Assembly (NCBI GenBank): GCA_023229165.1
Contig: JALNZQ010000077.1
Location: 1-10,265 of the forward strand
Origin: Methanothrix sp.
Lineage (GTDB): Archaea; Halobacteriota; Methanosarcinia; Methanotrichales; Methanotrichaceae
Reading direction: 5' to 3'
Length of the DNA: 10,265 bases
Shown here piece after piece: positions 1 through 6,863 of the stretch (positions within the stretch are counted from its first letter, which is position 1; each line of letters begins with the position of its first letter). The notes under the pieces are model-generated. The model saw only the letters and a program-made list of their open reading frames with translations. It made no database searches and was not told where the DNA came from. Position numbers and translations under genes: made by a program.

Positions 1-893
1 GCATCTTCTTTTACGGCGAAAGGGGCAATCCCGATGCGCCTGCTGTGGCCAAAGCCGGCCTGGAGGCTGCCAAGAAGTACGACGTTCGGATCGTCGATAC
101 CGCAGGTCGGCATGCCCTGGAGGGGGATCTCATCCAGGAGATGAAGGACATTCACGGCGTGGTCAATGCCGAGCAAAAATTGTTGGTGATGGACGCCGCT
201 TTGGGACAGCAGGCTTCCGAGCAGGCGCGCGCCTTCAACGAAGCGGTCCAAATCACTGGTGTCATAATCACCAAGCTGGACGGCACAGCCAAGGGCGGCG
301 GAGCGCTCTCGGCCGTGGCTGAGACCAAGACCTCCGTGGCCTTCATCGGCATGGGCGAGACGCCGGCCGACCTGGAGAAGTTTGAGGCGGACCGCTTCAT
401 ATCTCGCATGTTGGGCATGGGCGACATCAAGACGCTCATCGAGAGGGCCCAGGAGGTGCAGACCGACAGCCCGGTGGACGTTGAATCGCTCATGCGGGGC
501 AAGTTCACCCTGAAAGACATGTACCAGCAGATGGAGGCCATGAACAAGCTGGGGCCCTTAAAGCAGATCATGCAGATGCTGCCCATGGGCGGCCTGGGTC
601 TGGATCTTTCAGATAAAGAGTACCAGATGACCAAAGACCGCCTGGACAAGTACCGGGTGGTCATGGACTCCATGACGGCTGTCGAACTGGAGGAGCCAAA
701 GGTAATAACCGCCTCGCGTATCAAGCGCATATCCCGAGGCAGCGGCGCAACTCCTGATGTGGTTCGCGAGCTTCTCAAATCTCATCAGGCCATGCAAAAG
801 GCAATCAAAGGCATGAGGGGCGGGGCCGGCAAGATGAATATGAAGCGCCTCATGAAGAGATTTTCCCCGGGAGCGAAGACCGGAGAAATGTAA
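1..893 (+). CDS. srp54: Signal recognition particle 54 kDa protein SRP54 (5'-truncated by window)
   Basis: SRP54 is the GTPase subunit of the signal recognition particle. It binds signal peptides and SRP RNA and delivers ribosomes to FtsY at the membrane. The reading frame is open from position 3, so the annotated piece (about 296 residues to the TAA at 891-893) is the C-terminal two thirds; the P-loop end is outside the window. Visible GTPase motifs are DTAGR (G3), TKLD (G4) and the following GTAKGGGALS. Then comes the methionine-rich M domain: MRGKFTLKDMYQQMEAMNK, the finger-loop region around KQIMQMLPMGG, and the RNA-binding signature RIKRISRGSG followed by a helix ending in a basic tail. 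An apparent GTG start at 45 is internal, because the family sequence (FYGERGNPDAPAV) continues upstream of it. It converges on the minus-strand secreted-protein block, 45 nt from the nearest stop. Identification is near certain. Confidence 0.97.
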   Translation, partial: IFFYGERGNPDAPAVAKAGLEAAKKYDVRIVDTAGRHALEGDLIQEMKDIHGVVNAEQKLLVMDAALGQQASEQARAFNEAVQITGVIITKLDGTAKGGGALSAVAETKTSVAFIGMGETPADLEKFEADRFISRMLGMGDIKTLIERAQEVQTDSPVDVESLMRGKFTLKDMYQQMEAMNKLGPLKQIMQMLPMGGLGLDLSDKEYQMTKDRLDKYRVVMDSMTAVELEEPKVITASRIKRISRGSGATPDVVRELLKSHQAMQKAIKGMRGGAGKMNMKRLMKRFSPGAKTGEM

Positions 894-938
894 ATGGAAG
901 GCACTCAGATCTCCCACATTTGCAGATGGAATTTTGGC

Positions 939-1517
939 TTATGTGTTGCTGCTCTGCGTGACCTTTCCTACACGCGCTCCTGTGGTCGCGCTGGGATTGA
1001 CGCTTTTGCCAAGCGTTGTTGCAGGACTCTTCCCTGCGGCTAAAATTATCCGGCCAGTCACGGTTCCCGCCTCGCGCTGCCCGGTCGGGGAAAGGGAATC
1101 GTATTCTCCTGCAAGAGAGGCTCCTGATATTGAGAGTTTGAGCCGGAATACTTGCTGCGTATCAATCAAGGAGATGAATATGGTTGGTCCGTCTCCAGCT
1201 ACATAGCCGGCCGCAGTTGCAACCAGGTCGCTTTGGTCCTGACTGCCGCCGGATCCTAAAATGAGGTCGTCTCCCTGATACATCTGTAAGTCAAAATGCC
1301 TGATAAGAGTCCCCTTCAGATCAATAGCCCAGCTTCCCGTGAGGTTTGCTCGCGATGAGATTGCTCCCACATTGGAGGCGGAAATCGAGCCCTTGCCCAC
1401 AGTTAGAGCTGGTACTATTCCCGTGCCGGTGCTCACAGTGCCCATGTAACCCTGCGCAGACGCATTGGTAGCCAGGCTGATGAATAATAATGCTATCAGA
1501 ATTGCTTTTAATGCCAT
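939..1517 (-). CDS. Small secreted protein with GSWA/GEY domain (copy B)
   Basis: This is an exported protein of unknown function, 192 residues. Residues 1-22 form a typical Sec signal peptide (basic K4, hydrophobic core, cleavage probably after ASA at 19-21). A Gly/Ser/Thr-rich stretch follows, then at about 61-140 a domain shared with the upstream neighbour: GSWAIDL, an LQMYQGDD-LILGSG stretch, then GD, an alternating hydrophobic strand, FRLKLSI and GEY. The pattern predicts beta strands. The tail is rich in Ser, Thr, Gly and Lys and has no anchor. A GTG at 1523 is in frame, but a GAGGGG site lies only 2 nt from it and 8 nt from the ATG at 1517, so I chose the ATG. It is the last gene of the minus-strand block, separated from the previous one by 107 nt holding a palindrome and a T-rich tract, so it may also have its own promoter. 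I do not recognise a named family. Confidence 0.82.
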   Translation of the reverse strand: MALKAILIALLFISLATNASAQGYMGTVSTGTGIVPALTVGKGSISASNVGAISSRANLTGSWAIDLKGTLIRHFDLQMYQGDDLILGSGGSQDQSDLVATAAGYVAGDGPTIFISLIDTQQVFRLKLSISGASLAGEYDSLSPTGQREAGTVTGRIILAAGKSPATTLGKSVNPSATTGARVGKVTQSSNT

Positions 1518-1585
1518 ATTCACTACCCCTCAGCAGTCGATTTGGATGGCGATGTTAATAATGGTATCCTTTGATCCCATATGGC

Positions 1586-1622
1586 GATAAAAATAAAAGT
1601 ATGGTCCGGACAATTGCCCGGA
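1586..1622 (-). terminator. Palindrome plus T-rich tract between the two small secreted-protein genes
   Basis: On the minus strand, 3 nt after the TAA stop (1627-1625), positions 1622-1605 read TCCGGGCAATTGTCCGGA, an 18-nt inverted repeat with one mismatched pair (a G-U in RNA). It is followed a few bases later by ACTTTTATTTTTATC (1600-1586). A hairpin followed by a U-rich run fits a transcription terminator or RNA processing site. The T/A run could equally be a TATA-like element for the downstream gene, whose start lies about 70-85 nt further on. Alternatively the palindrome could be a protein-binding operator. Confidence 0.45.
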
Positions 1623-1624
1623 TC

Positions 1625-2317
1625 TTATGCATTTGTGGGCGCAGTCACAGGCAGGGTTTGAGTGACCTGCTGAGCTTGCGCTGTTTGTTGAGCGGCTGCC
1701 GAGTTGACTTGCGGTGACAACATGCTGCCAAAGGCAACTCCCGGCTGAGTTATTCCCGGTGCTGTGAAGATATACTCTCCATCCATGGAGCCCGGCTTAA
1801 TTGTAAGGCTGAAGCGATACATGTTCTGACTGCCTGTCGGGATCACAAACAATGCCAACTGGTCGCCCAATACGCTGCCACCCGCGGTGACGGCTGTGAC
1901 GACTCCATTATCTGCCAGCTCTCCAGATCCAAACACAGCATCGGCGGTCTGATAAAGGTCAATCTTGAGATAGCTTTTATCAACGTCGTTCAGGGTAAAG
2001 GCCCAGCTTCCTGCCGCCGGAGCGACACCTAATCCTCTGATGACGACAACCGGTGTCCTAACACCTTTGCCCGGAACGTGGGGGCTCATGCCTGTATCCT
2101 TCCTTATAGTGAATAGGCTCTCGTTTCGGAAAGACAGAGTTGAGTCATTTATGTCATCATAGGTGCCCTCACGAACATCCTGGTAAATTTGGCTGCCGGA
2201 CATGTCCTCTCCGGGAAACTCCGGCTCAACGTACTCGTTCTTTGGACCCAGAGCGAAAGCAGTCATGCAAAGACATGCCACAAAGGCCAAAGCTATTACC
2301 ACACATTTAAATCCCAT
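1625..2317 (-). CDS. Small secreted protein with GSWA/GEY domain (copy A)
   Basis: This is an exported protein of unknown function, 230 residues from the chosen start. Residues 1-23 are a signal peptide (MGFKCVVIAL, then a hydrophobic core, cleavage near AFA/LG). Residues 24-100 are acidic and polar with no recognised motif. Residues 103-182 match the downstream neighbour: GSWAFTL, a LKIDLYQTADAVFGSG stretch, GDQLALFVI, YRFSLTI and GEY. The last 25 residues are Gln/Ala/Thr/Pro-rich and probably disordered. The frame extends upstream to ATGs at 2374 and 2347, but a GGAGGT sits 9 nt before the ATG at 2317. That start also places the basic residue and hydrophobic core correctly for a signal peptide. 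The start is 46 nt after the stop of the NosD-like gene, consistent with co-transcription. No named family is recognised. Confidence 0.82.
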   Translation of the reverse strand: MGFKCVVIALAFVACLCMTAFALGPKNEYVEPEFPGEDMSGSQIYQDVREGTYDDINDSTLSFRNESLFTIRKDTGMSPHVPGKGVRTPVVVIRGLGVAPAAGSWAFTLNDVDKSYLKIDLYQTADAVFGSGELADNGVVTAVTAGGSVLGDQLALFVIPTGSQNMYRFSLTIKPGSMDGEYIFTAPGITQPGVAFGSMLSPQVNSAAAQQTAQAQQVTQTLPVTAPTNA

Positions 2318-2326
2318 TCTCCAAAT

Positions 2327-2332
2327 ACCTCC
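2327..2332 (-). promoter_or_regulatory. Shine-Dalgarno site that decides the start at 2317
   Basis: GGAGGT on the minus strand, 9 nt upstream of the ATG at 2317. No comparable site precedes the longer in-frame ATG at 2374, which would also overlap the stop of the upstream gene. Confidence 0.7.
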
Positions 2333-2363
2333 GCACTTTAAAGCCATTGCCGAGGTCTTAAAG

Positions 2364-4439
2364 TTAACCCCCATTATTCAGAAGTGATGTCTCGTACAGA
2401 GCCGGAAGCTCCATCAGAGGATTTTCATCGATATCAGTGCCTATGTTATGATGCAGATCGCTGATGCCGTCATTATTATCGTCTAGCATTCGCGTGCTAT
2501 GCCAGTAGTTTCCAAGGTGATTATTGAATGTCTTTCCTTGGAATCGATACGATAGTGCCTGTGGAGAACTCCAGGAGTTGATTGATATAAAGGTATAAAC
2601 ATCACGAGAATTATCTATAAATGCATTTAGATATATCTCGTTGCTGCTGGATTGTTGAGGATACACTCCTTCATCCAGATAAATACCTTCGTAGTTATGG
2701 CTGAGATTATTGAAGCTTAACCGGTTTTGGCTGCAATCGACCATTTTTATGCCCTGACGACAGTTGTGGGCACTATTGCCTGTGATATTGCATCCGATAG
2801 AACTGGTCAGGCTGATGCCTGCATCTTCGCTCTGAACTATGTTTTCCGTCAAATCGTTTTGTATAGACTTCGCAATAATGATGCCATCATTATTCTCGGA
2901 CAGTTCATTGGATTTTATGCGATTATAGGAGGATTGATCCAGATTTATGCCCGCTTTGCAGCCTGTGATATTATTTTCACCGAGGTTATTGTGGTTTGAT
3001 GCAAGGAGCATGATGCCATTAGCGTTATTTTGTAGAATATTGCGGGAGAGATTGTTATCTTGGCACTGCTCCAAGAGTATGCCCTCCGGGCAATCATAGA
3101 TCTCATTCTCCCAGAGATTATTCCCTAAGGATAGGTTGAGGTTTATGCCCATCGCGGCATTTCTGCGGAGCACATTCTTTGCAGCCGTATTGTTGTTCGC
3201 CCCATAAACCCTTATGCCAAAATTGCCCCCACTCATCACATTCTCGATGAGCAGATTTTCTTCGCTGATGCCGGAGATAACAATTCCGTTGGGATTTTTA
3301 TAAATAGTGTTATTTTCGAGTATATTTCGGCTTGAATTCATAATCTGTATTCCCTGATCAAAATTCGCGAATACCATGTTTTCTGTGAAGTTGTTTTGCT
3401 GTGATTCTTCAAAGCATGCGCCGCTGCCTGCGGTGATATTGGAAAAGGAGTTTCTTAAAATGAGGTTATTATTGGATGAGATAAGGTGAATCCCATATTG
3501 CTTATTTAGATCAGCATCGTTGTTCTCGAAGTAATTCTCATGAGAATAAAAAAGGGTAATTCCGCTTCCATCATTCTTTTCCAGGTTATTATCCTTGATT
3601 TTGTTGCCATGGGAATCCCAAAGATAGATGGCATAGTCATTCTTGAATGCGGTGTTATTCGAGATCTCATTGCCACGAGATAAATAAGGATAAATGCCGT
3701 AGTCATTATTAATTGCAGTGTTGTTATGTATATAATTGTTATCTGCATTTGATAATGTAATTCCATAGTCGTTGGTAATCATCACATTATTTTCTACGAG
3801 GTTATCACTGGATCGAAATAATTTAATAGCTATGCCCATATTTTCACTGACATTATTATTTATAATTGTATTCTTAGTAGAATATATGATCAAAACGCCC
3901 GCCTGATTATTTGAGATGATGCGATTATTCGCGATTTTATTTCCCGCGGCTGAAAAGATAACTAATCCACCCAGGTAGTTATCATCCACCTCATTAGAGT
4001 CGATTGTGTTATTTCCGGAAGACACAAGAATGCCGATTGCGTTGCCATGCATGGTATTGTTTGCGATGATATTATCTTGAGAATGCACCAGGACTGCAGC
4101 CATGGACCAGTCTGTGGCACCGGTCAGGCTCAAGCCCTCCAAACGTGTGCGATTTGCCAAAATTCGAACGGTATTGCCACTATCGCGGGCAACCAGGATA
4201 GGCCGGTCTTTACCGGAAATGCCTCGCAGGACCAGGCTTTTGGTTATATTGATGCTCTCATTGTAGGTTCCGGGCAATATCTCGATGATGTCGCCAGGGT
4301 TGGCGGCATCAATTGCCTTTTGGATGCTCTGGCCGGGTCCCAACGAAATTATCGATGCATGGGACGGAAGAGCCAGCATAAAGACGGCCAAAAGACAGGT
4401 CCAGATGTAAAATGACGGCATATTAGGACGCTCTTTCAT
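2364..4439 (-). CDS. Secreted NosD-type right-handed beta-helix repeat protein
   Basis: A 691-residue exported parallel beta-helix protein of the NosD/pectin-lyase-like superfamily. A signal peptide lies within residues 1-28 (hydrophobic core about 11-24, cleavage near SHA). Residues 38-72 are the usual entry of these domains: SIQKAIDAANPGDIIEILPG followed by TYNE-INI-KSLVLRG. From about 90 to 600 there are some 20 or more degenerate coils of the form N-x-I-x-x-N plus GI-x-L, which build an Asn ladder along the helix. The C-terminal block (LGNYWHS, then DDNNDGISD, then DIDENPLM) is the conserved NosD-like cap; the Asp-rich loop could bind calcium. The substrate cannot be told from sequence: related proteins include copper-site maturation factors, polysaccharide-active proteins and structural surface proteins. 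The gene is visibly AT-richer than its flanks (many AAT, ATA and ATT codons). Its ATG overlaps the upstream TGA (ATGA), which supports the start and suggests translational coupling. Confidence 0.9.
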   Translation of the reverse strand: MKERPNMPSFYIWTCLLAVFMLALPSHASIISLGPGQSIQKAIDAANPGDIIEILPGTYNESINITKSLVLRGISGKDRPILVARDSGNTVRILANRTRLEGLSLTGATDWSMAAVLVHSQDNIIANNTMHGNAIGILVSSGNNTIDSNEVDDNYLGGLVIFSAAGNKIANNRIISNNQAGVLIIYSTKNTIINNNVSENMGIAIKLFRSSDNLVENNVMITNDYGITLSNADNNYIHNNTAINNDYGIYPYLSRGNEISNNTAFKNDYAIYLWDSHGNKIKDNNLEKNDGSGITLFYSHENYFENNDADLNKQYGIHLISSNNNLILRNSFSNITAGSGACFEESQQNNFTENMVFANFDQGIQIMNSSRNILENNTIYKNPNGIVISGISEENLLIENVMSGGNFGIRVYGANNNTAAKNVLRRNAAMGINLNLSLGNNLWENEIYDCPEGILLEQCQDNNLSRNILQNNANGIMLLASNHNNLGENNITGCKAGINLDQSSYNRIKSNELSENNDGIIIAKSIQNDLTENIVQSEDAGISLTSSIGCNITGNSAHNCRQGIKMVDCSQNRLSFNNLSHNYEGIYLDEGVYPQQSSSNEIYLNAFIDNSRDVYTFISINSWSSPQALSYRFQGKTFNNHLGNYWHSTRMLDDNNDGISDLHHNIGTDIDENPLMELPALYETSLLNNGG

Positions 4440-5629
4440 AAAAGGGATCCCGCCTTCCCATCCGCCTTGGTGCGATTCAAATCCGCTTTCAGGTTGTCTG
4501 ATAGCTTAGCACCATCCAACTTGGCATCAGAAAGCGAATAAAGGGTGAACTGGTCATATTTAATACGCTCCAGGTTGGCACCGGTAAGATCAACGCCTGT
4601 CATCTCCACCCGGTCTAAGGTGGCATCTCTCAAATCAGCCCCGCTCATTTTAGCATTGGCCAGATACACCAGAACCAGGCTCGAACCTCTAAGGGAAGAG
4701 TCTGCCAAATCTACGCCCCTCAGATCCATCTCGGATAACCTGACATGATCGAGCTTGACTTTGCGAAGGACGGCACCGGCCAGCCTTGCCGAGTTCAAGT
4801 CTGCATCGGAAAGATCAGCTCCCGTGAGGTTAGCATGGGTCAGGTCGGCATAAGGCAACTTGGCAGAAATCAGGCTTGCTCCCATGAGTTTTGCCTCTGT
4901 CAAATCGGCATAAGAGAGGCTGGTCAATTTTAGGTTGGCTTGCGTTAAGTTTGCACTCATGAGATATGCTCTGGTAAAATCAGCTTCACTCAGGTCAGCG
5001 CCATGCAGGTTGGTACTGTATAGCTCCGCCCGGGAAAATTGGCCTTTAGAGAGATAGCTTCCGCTGAGGTCCGCCCAGCTCACATGAGCTCCAATCAGGT
5101 TTGCACCGATCAGATAGATGCCCTTGAGATTGGCGCCGGAAAGGTCCGTTCGAAAGAGCCTGGCATCGGTAAGATCCGCATCGGTTAAATCTGCATCGGA
5201 TAGATCTGCCTCGGTAAGATCCGTCTTCTTCAAGATGGCATTATTAAGATTGGCATTGGACATTTGAGAATAAGCCAAAACAGCCTGGGAAAGATCCGCG
5301 CCGCTCAGGTCCGCACCACTGAGAACAGCTCCGGTTAAGTCGGTCTTTACCATCTTTGTTCTTTGGAGCTGAGAATTTAAAAGCCATGCGGAGCGCATAA
5401 AAGTGCCACTTAGATTCGAACCGGAGAGATTTGCGCCGGATAGGTTAGATTGATTGAGGTGCATGCTGGCGAGATTCATATGTGTCAGGTCCATATCGGC
5501 CAGGTCGGCTCGATCCGTCATCTTGCAGCTGAGGTTCTGTGGCTGAGCCGCAGCGAAGCAGCATGCTGCCATCAATATGCCGAGCATCAATGTGCTAAAT
5601 GCAAACGGCATCACAGATTCGATTTTCAT
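4436..5629 (-). CDS. Secreted pentapeptide-repeat protein
   Basis: A 397-residue exported pentapeptide-repeat protein, expected to fold as a four-sided right-handed beta-helix. Residues 1-28 are a signal peptide (MKIE, hydrophobic core, CCFAAA cleavage region). From about residue 41 to 363 the A-(D/N)-L-x-x pattern runs without a single phase break: the central Leu/Met/Phe/Val/Tyr falls at 43, 48, 53 and on to 363, about 65 repeats or 16 coils. After 363 there is a three-residue shift, two more repeats (AKL at 369-371 and 374-376) and a short Lys/Asp-rich tail. The mature chain has one Cys (C35) and no catalytic motif. An AGGAG lies 4 nt before the ATG at 5629. It is followed by the NosD-like gene with a 4-nt ATGA overlap. 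Family members have varied or unknown roles (DNA mimicry in cytoplasmic MfpA/Qnr; structural in others). Export argues against a gyrase-binding role here. Confidence 0.92.
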   Translation of the reverse strand: MKIESVMPFAFSTLMLGILMAACCFAAAQPQNLSCKMTDRADLADMDLTHMNLASMHLNQSNLSGANLSGSNLSGTFMRSAWLLNSQLQRTKMVKTDLTGAVLSGADLSGADLSQAVLAYSQMSNANLNNAILKKTDLTEADLSDADLTDADLTDARLFRTDLSGANLKGIYLIGANLIGAHVSWADLSGSYLSKGQFSRAELYSTNLHGADLSEADFTRAYLMSANLTQANLKLTSLSYADLTEAKLMGASLISAKLPYADLTHANLTGADLSDADLNSARLAGAVLRKVKLDHVRLSEMDLRGVDLADSSLRGSSLVLVYLANAKMSGADLRDATLDRVEMTGVDLTGANLERIKYDQFTLYSLSDAKLDGAKLSDNLKADLNRTKADGKAGSLL

Positions 5630-5687
5630 AAATCTCCTATGTTAGTATCCTTCCCTAATGACATTTCAAGTTTCTGGTAACACTCAA

Positions 5688-6380
5688 TTAAGCCAGCCTC
5701 CATTGGGGATTGATCGCATCAAGGTATTGAAATTCGGTGAAGCTGTATGGCGCGGTATAATACTCAGGATCCTTCATAACCCCATAATAGCTATCAACAG
5801 CGAGCCAGGTATCGGGATGGTCTTTGTCCTCTACAGCGATCCAGATATGGCCCTGGGAGTCAAATCCGCTGGGATTATACAGGAATATCACTTTATATCC
5901 AAAATCCCTGTAAGTGCTATCCAGCTTTTGAGAACCGTCATAGCACATTCCCAGAGGCGTTACGGGAAACATGACGTATCTACTGATCGTCTTCACAAAT
6001 TCAGCATTGTCGGTTAGTGCGTAAGAAGCATTGATACGAATGGCATCGTTTGATATCACCTGCACCGGTCCGGCCTTGGCGGTGGGGGGAGTCATCCACA
6101 GATCTGCAAGTCTTGGTGATGCACCGTTGGGTGTGAGATAGACCTCTTTGCCGACTTTCAGCTTGACGATGACAGAGGATTGATCCGGTGCCGGCTGTGC
6201 ATCAAACCCATGTGTTGCCAGAAAGAATGCCAAATCCTTCATAGTGATGCCTATATCCTCATAGCTGGATAGGAGCAGCCACAGATCATTTTCCTCAGAT
6301 GCCTGGCAGGCTGAGGGACACAAAATCAGGAGCATTGATACCAGAATGATGGTTCCTCTCAACTCTACCTCGAACTGCAT
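5688..6380 (-). CDS. Secreted transglutaminase-like protein (putative Cys-His-Asp enzyme)
   Basis: A 230-residue exported protein, probably with a transglutaminase/cysteine-protease-like fold. An N-terminal hydrophobic segment (about 9-20) with cleavage near CQA at 25-27 is a signal peptide. The C-terminal half carries the order expected of the superfamily: Cys146 in GMCYDGS, then FGYKVIFLYNP, His178 in GHIWIAVED and Asp196 in WLAVDSYYG. This match is inferred from motif order only; the usual HAW triplet is HIW here and the surroundings of the Cys are not a standard W-C-G. The N-terminal half (30-130) is unassigned. Start choice is uncertain: the ATG at 6380 has a poor ribosome site, while a TTG at 6362 follows GAGGT by 4 nt and gives a tidier signal peptide beginning LRGTIIL. 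It is the first gene of the exported-protein block, 58 nt ahead of the pentapeptide gene. Confidence 0.75.
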   Translation of the reverse strand: MQFEVELRGTIILVSMLLILCPSACQASEENDLWLLLSSYEDIGITMKDLAFFLATHGFDAQPAPDQSSVIVKLKVGKEVYLTPNGASPRLADLWMTPPTAKAGPVQVISNDAIRINASYALTDNAEFVKTISRYVMFPVTPLGMCYDGSQKLDSTYRDFGYKVIFLYNPSGFDSQGHIWIAVEDKDHPDTWLAVDSYYGVMKDPEYYTAPYSFTEFQYLDAINPQWRLA

Positions 6381-6430
6381 ATATCCAGGCGGCGCCTTTT
6401 TGTTTTCAGCATTTATGTTAAGGATCCCGT

Positions 6431-6438
6431 CTATAAAG
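6431..6438 (-). promoter_or_regulatory. Candidate TATA box for the exported-protein block
   Basis: CTTTATAG on the minus strand, centred about 55 nt upstream of the ATG at 6380. An archaeal start site about 25 nt downstream would fall near 6408 and give a short leader of about 30 nt. The reverse reading (CTATAAAG) could also serve the plus strand, where a GGAGGT follows at 6473. Motif resemblance only. Confidence 0.4.
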
Positions 6439-6469
6439 ATTTATTGTTTTTTCGATAAGCTAAAGATAA

Positions 6470-6601
6470 AAAGGAGGTCCAATTGAGATAGAAACCAATA
6501 TCGAAAGTCGAATTGCCGCTTATCCGGGATGCCCATCTATTGCTATTTATTTAGGCAAAAAAAACTGTCGCAAATTCGGTGGTCAGACAACAGAGAATTA
6601 A
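6470..6601 (+). other. Orphan ribosome-binding-like site with a 39-codon open frame lacking ATG/GTG/TTG
   Basis: GGAGGT at 6473-6478 is followed by a frame open from an ATT at 6482 through 39 codons to tandem stops TAA TAG (6599-6604). The encoded peptide would be hydrophilic with two Cys (PGCPSIAIYLGKKNC). No normal start codon is in frame after the site. A TATA-like CTATAAAG lies about 40 nt upstream. It may be a gene with a rare ATT or ATA start, the remains of a decayed gene, or chance. Apart from this and the candidate promoter, I see nothing in 6381-6657: no tRNA, repeat or clear terminator. Confidence 0.2.
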
Positions 6602-6657
6602 TAGCCAAAGCTCCAATGCCAAAATGAAAAATAAAAAGACCCGGTCAATCGTCTCCT

Positions 6658-6753
6658 TTAGAACAAGCTAGTCAAGAAGGCGAGAGGCGCTAAGAACAGC
6701 ACTATGAAACCTATAACCATCAAACCGATTGCCAGCCCATTTCCACCTGCCAT
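6658..6753 (-). CDS. Hydrophobic 31-residue membrane microprotein
   Basis: A short gene encoding MAGGNGLAIG followed by about 20 hydrophobic residues (LMVIGFIVLF, then LAPLAFLTSLF), ending at TAA 6660-6658. The chain is one predicted transmembrane helix (about residues 7-30) with a central Pro and no charged residue. The support is the ribosome site: a perfect AGGAGG (6765-6760) with the ideal 6-nt spacing to the ATG at 6753. A TA-rich stretch around 6800-6810 could supply the promoter. It lies in the gap between the divergent AAA ATPase gene and the exported-protein block and reads in the direction of the latter, with 277 nt between them. I recognise no family and assign no function; single-helix microproteins often bind and modulate larger membrane complexes. 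The alternative is a chance frame, which the ribosome site argues against. Confidence 0.6.
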   Translation of the reverse strand: MAGGNGLAIGLMVIGFIVLFLAPLAFLTSLF

Positions 6754-6863
6754 GAAGATCCTCCTACTGTATATTCTTTGGCTACTGCTTGGAAGAGGTA
6801 ATATTAATTACTGTCGGACCTCTGAGTAAAGGCCAATACATTTAACTATCAATACCGGCAAGA

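Noticed and set aside
152..917. Minus-strand open frames opposite srp54
   Set aside because: Ser/Arg-rich composition typical of antisense shadows over a high-confidence gene; no ribosome sites.
2318..2374. Longer start for the copy A secreted protein
   Set aside because: The GGAGGT at 2332-2327 fits the ATG at 2317, and the longer form would bury the signal peptide behind 19 polar residues and overlap the upstream stop.
3506..3766. 86-codon minus-strand frame inside the NosD-like gene
   Set aside because: Out-of-frame shadow of the repeat-bearing gene, without its own ribosome site.
2364..5629. DNA tandem repeats or CRISPR-like periodicity
   Set aside because: The periodicity comes from protein repeats (pentapeptides and Asn-ladder coils); no identical repeats with unique spacers are present.
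6300..6320. Lipobox-like PSAC in the transglutaminase-like signal peptide
   Set aside because: The residue at -3 is Pro rather than Leu/Val/Ile, so it does not fit a lipoprotein signal well.
6440..6535. 31-codon minus-strand frame beginning MGIPDKRQ
   Set aside because: No ribosome site ahead of the ATG and no clear sequence character; likely chance in AT-rich DNA.
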